Of a stretch of DNA of 64,000 nt, positions 34,924 to 45,956 are shown piece after piece; positions within the stretch are counted from its first letter, which is position 1, and the number at the start of each line of letters is the position of its first letter. Both the position numbers and the translations under genes were made by a program. The notes below the pieces were generated by a model. That model was not told the origin of the DNA and did no database searches. It worked only from the letters and a program-made list of their open reading frames with translations. Origin of the DNA: Iris pallida (Eukaryota; Streptophyta; Magnoliopsida; Asparagales; Iridaceae); contig JANAVB010044017.1 of assembly GCA_029216955.1 (NCBI GenBank), forward strand, positions 1,395,385-1,459,384, given 5' to 3'.

Positions 34924-35676
34924 AATTCACCTGCGTAAATATCGAGTATAGTATGATTCTTTTAAAATGAATTTGGTATGGGTACAAGCCGAAAGGGTCC
35001 TTCTGACAACAAGGCGTAAAAGCCTAAGCGACACGGTGCACTAGTCCTCAGGACTACCGCTAGCTGGGATCCGGCCCCTGCAGCTAACCCATGGCAAATT
35101 CAAACTATTGAATTATATTATATTTCCTTGTTTATTATATGGTTTGTTTTGATTTAGTATTGCCTATTTACTAATTTTTAAGTTTATTCTGATATGAGTC
35201 TACCTCTCTATCTATCTGATTGTTTTCATCAAGCTTTTATCCTCATTTCTAACTCTTTTTCACCACTTAACCATTTTCTCTAATTTTTGGCCTGACTTAT
35301 GTTCTGGGACATGAACCCAGAACTCGGGCCGAACTCTGCCCCTACCAGAGTTCGGGCCGAGTTCGGTCCCATTATTCCAGAGTCGGGGACAGCTTCAGCC
35401 GTTGGATCATTTTAGATCATACGGTCAGAATTCTATCCGACCAAAGAACCCTCTCTTATATTTCGGGTTTTCTTCTCTCTCCTTCACTATTTTCTTCTTC
35501 TCCACCTCTCCAACCTTCTTCCTACAAACCCTAACCCTAGTTTTTGATCTAGAGTGCTCCATTGCTCCTCAAAATCAAGGAAAAGGGGTTTCTCATCATT
35601 CTCTTCCACTGTTTGTTGTTGATTTCAGGTATATTCCCTTCTTTCTCTCCATTTCAAGTTCTCTATTTTCTTGCAA
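34924..35676 (+). promoter_or_regulatory. Element D spacer before third ORF, promoter-like
   Basis: 750 bp without a gene. At 35316-35368 two boxes, GAACTCGGGCCGAACTC and its near reverse complement GAGTTCGGGCCGAGTTC, are close variants of the LTR boxes. A TTATATTT stretch lies at 35456, then a pyrimidine-rich leader. TTTCAG|GTATAT near 35628 resembles a splice junction and is matched in E (TTTGAG|GTACCA). It may be a separate promoter or splice leader for the third ORF. Confidence 0.45.
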
Positions 35677-36937
35677 ATGGCTCCTCGCTTGCCCAATCAT
35701 GGGAAAAGGACTCGAACTGAGGGAGCTTCCTCTTCGAATCCTCCTCCTCTAATTGAGCAAGTAGTTGAACAACAACCCATTCATCCGTTGTTCAACCCGC
35801 CTTGTCCCCATGATCCGAATACATATGACGAACGATTATTTGTGTCGCTCGACGCGTCTAATGCGTGGTTTAGCGACTTTCGGACTCGTCCGGTGTTCGG
35901 GGGACATCCGATAAATTTTACAATCTTTTCTCAATATGAATCATTGTTTCATGATCTATGTTTGGATGAGTTAGTTGCCTCAAACTTTGTCATTTATCGT
36001 AGCGCCATCCAAATGTTTTATTGCAATTTAACTTTTGATGCAACCTACATCTATTCCCGGGTTGCCGGTATTGACATTGCTTTCAATGATTCTGAGTTGG
36101 GGGATTTTCTTGATCTTCTTAATCTCGATGCTTGGGATAAACTTGTGGAAGCTCGTCAATTTCAATTTGTTGGCGATACTTCTCTTGAAGGTTTCAAGGA
36201 GGAATTATGTGCTCCTAATATAAGTCCTCGCAAACTTATGGCCAAGCACCTCATCCCATATTTCTATGAACTTCATCGAATCATTTTTAACACTATCTTG
36301 CCAAAAGCTGGCTCCACTGATGAAGTTACCTACTTTGAGATATCTGCTTTGTATCACCTTCATTATCGTATCCCCTTCAATCTTCCTAGGACAATGATGG
36401 ACTGGATGATAAATTGTAGGAAGAAACCAAGAGCATTGGTTTATCCTTTATATCTTTCTATGGTTTTTCGTGCGTTCGTTATTCCTATTCATGACTGTCA
36501 GTTCTTGCCTGCTCCTGCTTTTCTGTCCAAGGCAGGACATACTCAGGCAGTTGTCACCTCTCCTGAGGCTTCTGGGCATTCTGATGATGAGGAGCCTGAC
36601 GCCCCTCCACTCGGTCAGAATGCACCTCCTCCACCTGCCTTTCTTGAGTCTATTCAGACTATGCTCCGGGATCGTTTTGCTCTTGAGGACGATCGCTGGA
36701 CACAGCTGGACTATCGTACTACTCTACAGATGAGTGCCCTCGGCAACTCTCTGCATGATATACGGTATTCCATGTCTCGTCATCTGCACATTCCTATGGA
36801 GCGGGATCCAGCGCGCGGGCCATCGCATTGATGATCCGTGGGTCATACGTTACATGGATCCAGATGATGCTTTTGTGGACCCCCGTCGCTCCTTCCTTGG
36901 TCACTCAGACACTCCTGGACCATCTCGTGCTCCGTGA
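35677..36937 (+). pseudogene. Element D third ORF (env-position protein), frameshifted near its end
   Basis: ATG at 35677 (MAPRLPNHGKRTRTEG), homologous over its length to the 421-aa ORF of E. It has a serine/proline-rich N-terminus, then a globular domain with NWFSDF/AWFSDFR, the MFYCNLTFD block, YSRVAGIDIAF, and the YLEISALYHLHF-like and RTMMDWMI / KPRALVYPLYL blocks. These resemble the 'putative plant transposon protein' family found in Athila and SIRE additional ORFs. An acidic, proline-rich linker and a short conserved C-terminus (RIDDPW, YMDPDDAFVD, PGPSRAP) follow. A 2-nt deletion near 36810 shifts the frame: the original frame stops at 36831 and the C-terminal residues are in another frame to 36937. 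No membrane span is apparent. Function unknown. Confidence 0.8.
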
Positions 36938-37495
36938 TGGAGATTGGCTACTATCTGCCGCTGCTGCTGATGATGATGCATTTTGATTTCTAGTTATTTA
37001 GTTTTTATGTACTTGGATGTTCTAAAACTCTAGTTGTGTGTTTGACATTTGGTTATGCACTTTATGCTTATCGTAGTTTTATATTTTATGCTAGTGACTC
37101 ATTTTGTTTATTTATATACTGTTTCTTCTCTGCTTGGTGTGGTTGCATTACTATTATTGTCTACTGCGTTTCCATGTTCCTCTGCAGTCTATATTGCTAA
37201 ATGCCAAAAGGGGGAGAACTATGTATATTCTGGCTAGATATATATTTGGTATCATATCTTTCGCTTTCGTATATCTGTGCTTGTTTGTACTTTTTGGAGA
37301 TATTATACAGGTTCAATGCATTATTTACGGGGGAGCTATTTCTTCTAGCTCAGCACCGTTCACTGATCACGGGGGAGCTCTTATTTCTAGCTCGACATCG
37401 ATTATGGGAGAGCTATGTTGCTATGATCAACTGTGTCCAGGTATGAATGTTGAATATACATATATTATTTTGTCAATTATCAATATAGGGGAGAT
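36938..37495 (+). other. Element D 3' untranslated region and polypurine tract
   Basis: No gene. GGGGGAGCT followed by ATTTCTAGCTC/TTCTAGCTCAGCACCG repeats three times at 37330-37410 (similar units in E at 51900-51995). The polypurine tract ATAGGGGAGAT at 37485-37495 directly precedes the 3' LTR. Confidence 0.75.
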
Positions 37496-38439
37496 TGTTG
37501 ACACAAAGTTACAGTCAACCAAATATTGACAATATTGACTAAATAATATCTGTAATAATTCAATACGACACACGACGTCTGCATTAAGCTCAAGACAGAA
37601 GACAGCTCAGCTTCCGTGTCTCAGTTGATTCGAGTCTGTATTTTACACTTTCTTTGAGTCTAGACTAATGTAATCTGAGTCATGCTGAGCTCTTGAAACT
37701 TAGACTATAGCCTACCCAAAAATCCCAAAGCTCCACCAAACCAGAAATTCCCAAATGGTCCCCTTTGAACCACTCTGTGCTCTGGAGACAAAGTTCGGGC
37801 CGAACTCTGCCTCCACACAGAGTTCGGGCCGAACTCTGTCCCCTAGTTAGGAACCCTAATTTTAGGGTTAGCTGGTTGCTAGTTGTCCAACGGCCAAATA
37901 TTTGAATTTTCCTACCCGAATTCTGGCCGAATTCTGCCTATAAAAACACTATAAATAGGGCATGAATTCTCTCATTCCAATCCATCCAATCTTCTCTTCT
38001 CTTCTCTCTTATAAGCTCAAATAAGCCATATCCTTCCCATCTACTAGCCACAAGCCTCCTAAGTCTCGAGTGCTCAGCATCTCTCAGTTAGGATTCTTGT
38101 GCAAGAGTCGAAGAAGTCGCTTGGACAATTCCAAGCAAATCGCCACTGCGATCCTCTGTTAAAAGTTGACATGCTCTTCTGAAGTAAAGGCACAGATTGT
38201 AAACTACTATTTCACAAATAGTGGATTTAATCCTGAGCTAGAGTTCTCAGGCCTGGACTAGTCCTCCACGAGGGAAACCAGGTTAAAATTGCTATGTTTG
38301 CGTATGCTCTTTTGCTCTCTATTTATTTTCCGCACTTTACTCTGATTATTTATTATTGGTGAAAGAGTTATTTTTAATTGGCTATTTTTTTTATATAAAC
38401 TCTATTCACCCCCCTCTAGAGTTGCCAAACTGTTCTTCA
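37496..38439 (+). repeat. 3' LTR of element D
   Basis: 944 bp, near-identical to 28792-29737. The main length difference is a few bases missing after GTCCCCTAG near 37845. It ends TGTTCTTCA at 38439, followed by the GAAAT duplication. Confidence 0.95.
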
Positions 38440-40139
38440 GAAATCTACGTGGACTTGACAGGCTTTGCACTTTCGTGCATAGTCTATCGCATCTGCAACC
38501 ATCGTGGGCCAGTAATAGCCCATTCGACGAAGGCAGTCTTGCAATTTTGGGCTAGGCTGATGGGCCCCGCAGACGCCGTCGTGAGCTTCGCGTACAGCTT
38601 CCTTGGCTTCTGTATTTGACAGACACCGAAGCAGTAATCCATCGTACGATTGCTGATACAACATTTTCGTCTCTGTATCGTAAAAGAATCTGAGGGAACG
38701 TCTTCTGATAGAAGTGGCTTCCTTCGGATTCTCTGGCAGGATATCATAGACTACGAAGTCGATGAATGGTTGTCTTCAGTCTGGTGCTTCGTCGACTGTC
38801 AGAGCGGAGTAACTCTTAACACATTGAACATTATTCTTGGGACATATCAATTCACGGCCTATTATGTCAACCAGATGATGAGCATGATTCGGTACTGCTA
38901 GGGAAGCGGCCAGGCCTGCTAGGACATCGGCTTCAACGTTCTGGAGTCTGGGAACATGTTCTATGAAGAATTCTTCCAAGGACGAGATGATGTCGATCAC
39001 TATTTGGTGATAAGGGATCATATCTTCATGGCGAACCTCGTATGAACCCCGAATCTGATTGACGATTAACTGCGAATCGTCGTATGCTTCAAGATACTCT
39101 ACCCCCAGCTCCTTCGCAAGTCGGAGGCCAATGACTAAAGCGTTGTACTCGACCATATTGTTTGAACAGGGCTCCGTAAGGGAGTAAGCCCGATTGATCA
39201 CCAGCCCGGAGGGAGAAATCAGCACTACTCCGACTCCAGCGACGATGTTGCCCTTGGGCCCAGTTCTCGAAGTGCCGTCGAAGAACATTCGCCAGATGGC
39301 ATCATGGGAGACCGCATTTGAATTGGCGACCTCGTCTGGTATCTCTTCGTATATTCTGGTTGTCCCCGAGCCTGGATGGGCTGCTAAAAAGTCTGTCAGA
39401 GCTTGACCTTTAACAGCCTTCTGTGGGACGAAGATCATGTGATATGGAGACAATAATATCGCCCAGGTAGCAAGGCGAGAGCTGAGTGCCCCTGGTTTGG
39501 TCATGAGGACCCTGAGAGGGTTGATTCGTGATATCACGTGTATGGTTTGTCCCGTGACGTAGTGTCGCATCTTCTGAATGGCGAACACTAGAGCAAGGCA
39601 CTTCTTCTCTATGGCAGTGTATCTGTACTCTGGCCCTATCATCTTTTGACTGAGGTAGTATATAGCTTGCTCATGGCCTGCATCGTTGTTTTGTGCTAGC
39701 AGAGCATCGAGGAAATGTTCTATTGCTCGCACATAGAGCAGAAATGGCCTTCCAGCAACCGGGGCTACCAGGACTGGAGGGTTCGACAGATATTCTTTGA
39801 TGCTGTCGAAGGCGTGCTGGCATTCCTCATCCCATATGGATGAAACGCCCTTCTTCATGAGGTGGGTGAATGGTTGACATCACCGGGAGAGGTTAGAGAT
39901 GAACCTCCTGATATAAGCTAGCCTCCCTTGAAGGCCTCGGAGTTCACAGAGATTTCTCGGGGGACCCATCTCCATGATTGCCTTCATTTTTTTGGGGTCT
40001 ATGTGGATACCCTGGGAAGTAATGATAAAATCCAAGAACTTTCCGTTGGATACGCACAAGAAAGATTTTGTGGGATTCATTTTCAAATTGTGTGCTCGTA
40101 TCAGGTCGAACACTGTCCTCAGATCATGCAGATGATCTT
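38440..40139 (-). pseudogene. pol: Element O RT end, two RNase H domains and integrase zinc finger
   Basis: Middle block of O pol on the minus strand, from KDHLHDLRTVFDLIRAHNLKM (RT thumb) through the first RNase H (PFLLYVRAIEHFLDALLAQ), the tether, a second RNase H (RMFFDGTSRTGPKGNIVAGVGVVL, NNMVEYNALVIGL) and the integrase HHCC finger (REAHDGVCGAH, CKACQVH). TGA at 39880-39882 (CGA class) and TGA at 38776-38778 (TGG class, by comparison with element I) break the frame. The presence of the second RNase H is the main reason for placing O in the Tat lineage. The right end carries the ATCTT duplication of element I, the left end the GAAAT of element D. Confidence 0.9.
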
Positions 40140-41038
40140 TGTAGAGCCTAAAAATTAAGTTGCGCCTTCAATATACTGATCAGTGATCAAGTTGCCGCCC
40201 AAAAGTCAACTTGCGCCACTGATATGAAGCAGACTGCGCCACCGATCAGATTGCGCCCAATCTTTTTGCGCCAAAGCCTACGTGGCATCTGACACTTAAT
40301 GGTCATCATTACCTGACCATACTGACGACTGACACAACAAAGAACGAAAAAAATCTCTTCGAATCCCGTGAAGTGTGCCGCTCAAGAAAAAGTTGGTGGA
40401 CAGCTGTCCTGTACATTTTGTGAGTTGCGCCCAGGCGCAATCTAAACAAAATCCTTAGTTGTGCCTGGGCGCAACCTGAACGACTTTTACTCAGAAGCCG
40501 CCACGTGTGTAGGCGCAGCTCAAATCAAGCATAGGTTGACTTGTTGACTGAAGCTCGCGCAACCTGATAAAGTTGAGACAACTTACATTCTAAAGCAGGA
40601 TGACATGGCGCACATGTCACTAATCTCTCAAGACGTGTCTACTATCCTGTACACGACTACGCGCATCTCAATCATACGATGCCATACGTCTAAATACAGT
40701 TAGTACACGATTGACAACTGAATGGAAGTTGGCGCAACAGGAGGTTATCGCAATCCAGTATGGCGCAATCCAACCTCGCGCACATCAGAATAACTGCTAA
40801 AACAGTTATTTTTTGAACTCTATAAATAGAGTTTCCAATCATCATCAAGAGAGATCAAGAGCTCTTACAAAATTGCTGCTGCATTCTCCAGAGGCTACAG
40901 TCTTCAAGTTCATATAGTCCAAGGGATAAAGTAATCGTCTTCTGATCAGATTCCTAAAGTTGTACTTTCCCAGAATTTATTGTACTTTGTACTCTTTTAC
41001 AAGTTTGGAATAAAACAAATTTTTGTTTTTTGCAAACA
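40140..41038 (+). repeat. 5' LTR of element I
   Basis: 899 bp, TGTAGAGCC to TTTTTTGCAAACA. TATA box TATAAATAGAG at 40821-40831 followed by an AATCATCATCAAGAGAGATC leader. The LTR contains many TTGCGCC / GGCGCAAC words (for example 40160, 40190, 40210, 40236, 40248, 40266, 40433, 40453). Confidence 0.93.
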
Positions 41039-41041
41039 AAA

Positions 41042-41060
41042 TGGTGACTCTGCTGGGGAC
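41042..41060 (+). other. Primer binding site of element I
   Basis: TGGTGACTCTGCTGGGGAC starts three bases after the 5' LTR. Tat/Ogre-type elements have a similar TGG(C/T)GACTC...GGGGA site. Reported primers in that lineage are arginine tRNAs, but I could not verify the match here. Confidence 0.7.
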
Positions 41061-41277
41061 GACTTTCTCCTCCGATGAGAAAGTGACAACTCAATATGAC
41101 ATTGCGTTGATCGGCAAGACGCAGAAGACTCTGGTTGTTTAAGTCAACCAGACAGCCTACAAGAACATGATCAACACCAAGAGCAACAAGTGCGCGGTGG
41201 CTACTGCCAAGAACAGGGCTGTGTAGACTCCTAAATCCCCCACAGTCGCTGTTGCCCAGGCATAACTTGAGTGCTCA

Positions 41278-44200
41278 ATGACCAAGGCGCAATCCGCCTC
41301 AGTGGCTCCAGTACAGCCTGTTTCTGTTGCTAAGGCACAATCTGCTCCCTCTGCTGCCCATGCACAGTCTACCAAAGTTGCTGCCAAGGCGTTACCAGTA
41401 GTCTGTAGGAATATGGCGCAACCCAAGCAATCTGCTACTCCGGCGCAACTTAAGGGAACTAGTCTTTTGGCTATACCCTCTTCTGATTATCAAGTTCTGA
41501 ACTTAGAGAATTCATGTCCTAGTACGAACACTAGACAGAACAAAGGAAAAGTCCTATGGCATTTTCTCAATTGGCACAATCTATGCCTAAAATGATCACA
41601 CAACAGAACAAAGGAAAACGCTTCTTAGCTAACCCTGTTCAAAATAAAGGAAAACACCCTTTGGTCTTTCCTCAAACTTCCCTGGTCTATGACTCAGAGG
41701 AAGATGTATCAGATTCCATTCCTGTAAACAGAGGTCCTCGGATCTCTGATACTGGAAAGAATACTGATCACAGAGGTATCTTGCCTACTCCTATGGGGTC
41801 TGGCCAAGATCTTCCTACCTTGCAAATTTCAAAATCCAAACAAGGAAAATTGAAAGTATCACAAGCAGAGACACCATGAGCAAAATTTTCAGATTTACGC
41901 GCTTATCTCAATAGGCGTCAACCAATATCAGCTTTGGCAAAACGTAAGAACCCTATGCCAAAGGCCAATCTGTATCAAAAGCCAAAGTTTGAAAAGAAAG
42001 ACCCTTCTACCTATGCTAATGAATTGAGTACATCTTTGTACACTCAAGGAACCAAACACCTGAAGAATAGGAGACATGTTCCTAACATCATTAAGGAATA
42101 TGTCCCTCCGACTTCTTCTCGTCCTGTGGTTGTAGCTGATCTCCGGCAACGTCTTACACAAAGACGAGAAACTACGGGAATGCTTTCCTCACCTCCAAAT
42201 CGTGCTTCAAATCACCATTGCCTACATGAAGTTGTCATCAACTATTGTTGCCAATCGGCTCGACGATCTGTCTTCAATCGTCTGAACTATGCTTCAAATC
42301 CTGAGCATATAATAGATGACGAAGATAAACTATTATATGCTTCTGTCAACATGACTTCTCAAGGCACTGAGGGTAGAAAACGTCCAAGACGTAATGCATC
42401 CCGTAATCCTAGTCAACAATACTTAGACCGGATCCATGCATCCAGTAAAGGTGTCTTTCAATGCACAAGATCAAGAAATCGACATTTGATCCAAGGTGTC
42501 TTTAATCAAGAAGATCTCCCTATCATCCATATGGAAGAGGACTCTCTTTCAGAGTTTGATGCAGATAGTGAAAGTTCTGAACAAACTATCTCGTCAATAG
42601 CTGCAAGAGAAGTGACGACATATACCATTACAGAAGATCAAGATGCCTCTACATCAATCAGCCAAGAGCAACGAATTATTGTATTAGAAGACAAATTGAA
42701 AACCATGGCAGAAATGGTTGCAAGCATGCACACCATAATAGTAGCTCAACATATAGTGCCTCCGATTGTAAACCCTATTACAAATCCGGAGCTTATAGCA
42801 TCTTCTGTACCTGTTAGTCTGGGGGTACCGGCCCCTCAGGTCGCTTCTGTGCCAACTCAAGCTAATCCAAGTCAGTCTGGTGCCGGGGGTGGTAATTACC
42901 ATGCTATTCTTTCTCCTAACACTCCTAACCAGCCCATAAATTCTCAAACATTAGGGGATGCTAATGAGGCTGTGAAACTCTTACGCACTCAGTTTGAGGC
43001 CTTCAAGCAGAAGGATGGCCTACAAAGATTGGGCATCAAGCAACCATATCCTACAGAGTGGAAGGAAGTTTCATTTTCTCCTAAGTATAAACTCCCAACC
43101 ATTATGCTGTTTGATGGTAGCACTTCTCTAAGTCAGTACATCAATCATTTCGTAGTGATGACTGATCAATTACAGCCAAATGATGCTCTCCTTACCAGAG
43201 TATTTGTCGGTTGTTTAGCCGATGCAGCATATGACTGGTATCGTAGCTTACCTGATGGTTGTATCACTTCTTTTGCCAGTTTCAAACAAATGTCCTTGGA
43301 ATGATTTTATGAGGGAGTCAACGACATGACAATGTCTGCCCTCATTAAAATTAAACAGAGGCACAATGAATCCACAGAGAGTTTTATTGAAAGATTCTGC
43401 CGAGAGGCACTCAAAATTCCTTTAGGTACTCCATCTGCTGTAACAATAGACACATGAAAATCAAACTTGTTGCCTATTATCAGTATGTGGACGGGATCTA
43501 CACAATTCCAGGATTGGCCTTCTTTTATTGTTAATACAAAGGCGGCAGAAGTGAGTGCTGAAAAATTCAAGCAGTTAGGAGTCCAAATGACTCACCCTAA
43601 CCAAGATGAACATTCTACACCTGGGGGTAGTAATCGCCAGAATAACCGCAAGAATAAAGAAACATTGGCCATCAATCTTAAAGGCAAAGAGTCTTTGGCT
43701 GTCAATGTTACTCTGACGGTATCCACCCCATCAACACCACTGCAAAAGTCAACTCGTCCAAAAGAAGAATATTCTTTCGATGAAGATGATGCGTTGAGCA
43801 TCTTCGATTGCTTGATCAAAAGCAATAAGCTTCAGCTTCCAGAGGCAAAGCGACCAGAAGAAGTTGGTAAAATTGATCACCCTAAATACTGTGTTTATCA
43901 CAGATTCATAGGGCATCCAACCAGAGCATGTTATGTGCTCAAGGGCAAAATCCAAGAGTTGGTCAACTCTGGAGCAATTACTCTACTGCAGGACGAGAAA
44001 ACAGTGACTGCTAATGTGGTTTCTCTCTAATTTGGCAATTTTCCACCACAACTCGTACAAGACGGAGATGTCCCCATTCCAAAGACTACTCTAGAAATTG
44101 TGAATATCCCGCCTCCTCAAAACAAAGGTCTTGTTCCGATGACAACTGACAAAGGAGAGATTATGTGGATTCATCCAGATCTGGTTGCAGAATTTGAAAT

Positions 44201-44627
44201 ACCTTCCTCTTCTAAACAAAAGAAGCATTCCAATTCTAAATCAAAGAATTGCAATATGGTATCCTTTGAACCATTAACGGAAGAAGAAATCTTAATGGGC
44301 ACTAGATCTGAAAAACCTTATCTTCGGAAGTATTCCAAAAATTAAGAAAACCCTGCTCTATCCCCGGATGCCCTTCCTCCATCATCTTCTCCAGCTGAAG
44401 ATACACCGTCTACATCTGAGCCAGTGGTCGAACCATCTCCTCCTAAACCAACATCAGCAGATAAGGGAAAGCAACCTGTTTGCTTTGATAAAGTATTGAA
44501 AATGTCATCATCTCTTGGACTTGAAAAGCCTTACAATTTTGACATATTGGCTCAATTGGCCAATACTCCAGCAAGATTGTCAATCTTTGAACTTTTACGT
44601 CTCTCAAAAGAAACTCGTAAGAGTTAA
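41278..44627 (+). pseudogene. gag: Element I Gag region, with stops and frameshifts
   Basis: Low-complexity N-terminal part (repeats of KAQSA/TQNKGK), a 2-nt-type frameshift between 41278- and 41556-starting frames, then one frame from 41556 to 44627. That frame is broken by stops at 41877-41879, 43302-43304, 43455-43457, 44028-44030 and 44343-44345. The capsid domain is recognisable by KLPTIMLFDGSTSLSQYINHF and DAAYDWYRSLP. The CxYHRxxGHxxxxC knuckle typical of Tat Gags reads CVYHRFIGHPTRAC near 43890. An upstream acidic/serine-rich stretch (SEFDADSESSEQTISS) and an AQHIVPPIVNPITNPE linker precede the capsid part. Confidence 0.85.
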
Positions 44628-44635
44628 GTGAAGCT

Positions 44636-45951
44636 TTGATGCAGGCTGACACCTGCTTAACTCTTCTCAAGAAGCCTGAAAAGGAGCCAGTCAGCTGTGC
44701 ACATTGTCATAGTGTATTTGAGTTAATACCCAATATCACCTTTACACAAGATGACATGTTGTTAGAAGACAATTGTCATGATCGTCCTCTCTATTTCACG
44801 GGATATGTAGATACCAGAAAAGTCAACCGTATTCTGATTGATCCCGGGTTTGCACTTAGCATCATGCCAAAGTCCTTATTGGACGCTTTGAAAATCCCAG
44901 TACATCATCTTTCTACAACTATTACTACCATCCTGGGATTCAATCAAGGAAGAAGTGAACCTTTGGGGAAGATACCCTAAAACTTCAAATTGGCAATCTT
45001 CGTACAAAGGTAACTTTCTATGTTATTGACAATCATGGCTCATACAATGCTTTATTGGGAAGGCCATTCCTCCAAGAACATAATATTGTACCCTCTACAC
45101 TTCACCAATGCTTCAAATATGTGGATAGTAATGGAGAAGTCCAAAAAGTGGTTGCAGATCTGAATCATTTCAAAGGAGTTGAAGCATATTGCAACGATTC
45201 TCGTATGTACAAAGAGGAATTCATGAAGGTGGTACTAGCAATGGACACAGATGAAGAACAAAAGAGTATACCTAATGATACTCTGGTGATTCCAGTCAAG
45301 GGACATACCTCCTGTCCTCAGTCTTCCCAACCACTGACTATTTATCTACCTTCCTATGAGAAGCGACCTAAAGGTGATAGTCAGGAACAAAGGGAGCTCA
45401 CCTCTTCTGAGCCGCTTGTAATCGATCTTCGTCGTAAGAAGCTCCCTCTTCCTTTTCGTTCTTCTTCTTCCCCTCTTGTCATCAATCTGACTAAGCCTAC
45501 TAAGGCTAAAGTTCCTGTTGTAAATGATGGTATAAAGATCAATAAAGCATCTCCTTTGCAGTATACTGATGTCTTTTACTATACTCAGTGTTATTTGGAT
45601 ATGCTATATAACTTTAAGCCACTTATAATAGAAGTCGTATCATCTCGACGAAATGTAGTATCACTGGATTCAATACAAGAGTCGTACTTCTTAGTACCGT
45701 CTCGAAAGAAAAGCCTATATTCTTCAATAAGAGAGAAGAACCAAAAATTATGCTTTATAATGATGATAGAGATGATACAGGAAGGTTACAATTACGATGC
45801 TATAGTCCACAATCTTAAGCCATCATTCGTAAAATGGGCTATGATTTCAGAACAGGTCTCAACAATGGTAAAGGAAGGTGAACCCCTCTTCGTATTGCTG
45901 TTCCAAAAGGAAAATTACAACAATACCACAGTAAAACGAAACGAGGACTAG
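44636..45951 (+). pseudogene. pro: Element I protease region and linker
   Basis: Aspartic protease of Tat type: RILIDPGFALSIMPKSLLDAL at 44828-44890 has DPG where the active site normally reads D-S/T/G-G. The flap/ending ALLGRPFLQEHNIV follows at about 45050. Frameshifts lie near 44630, 44970 and 45950. The 45055-45951 part is a linker rich in charged residues (ELTSSEPLVIDLRRKKLPLPF) without a recognised domain, and leads into the RT frame. Confidence 0.75.
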
Positions 45952-45956
45952 GTTAT

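Larger units (their letters stand above)
28792..38439 (+). mobile_element. Element D: SIRE-like Ty1/copia retrotransposon, decayed
   Basis: LTRs at 28792-29737 and 37496-38439, both TGTTGACAC to TGTTCTTCA. The 5-bp duplication GAAAT lies at 28787-28791 and 38440-38444, inside the integrase gene of O. It has the order gag, pol, third ORF, and is the same family as element E. I counted roughly 16 LTR-LTR differences by eye over about 944 bp. Four nonsense codons, a lost gag start codon and a frameshift in the third ORF make it non-autonomous. Confidence 0.95.
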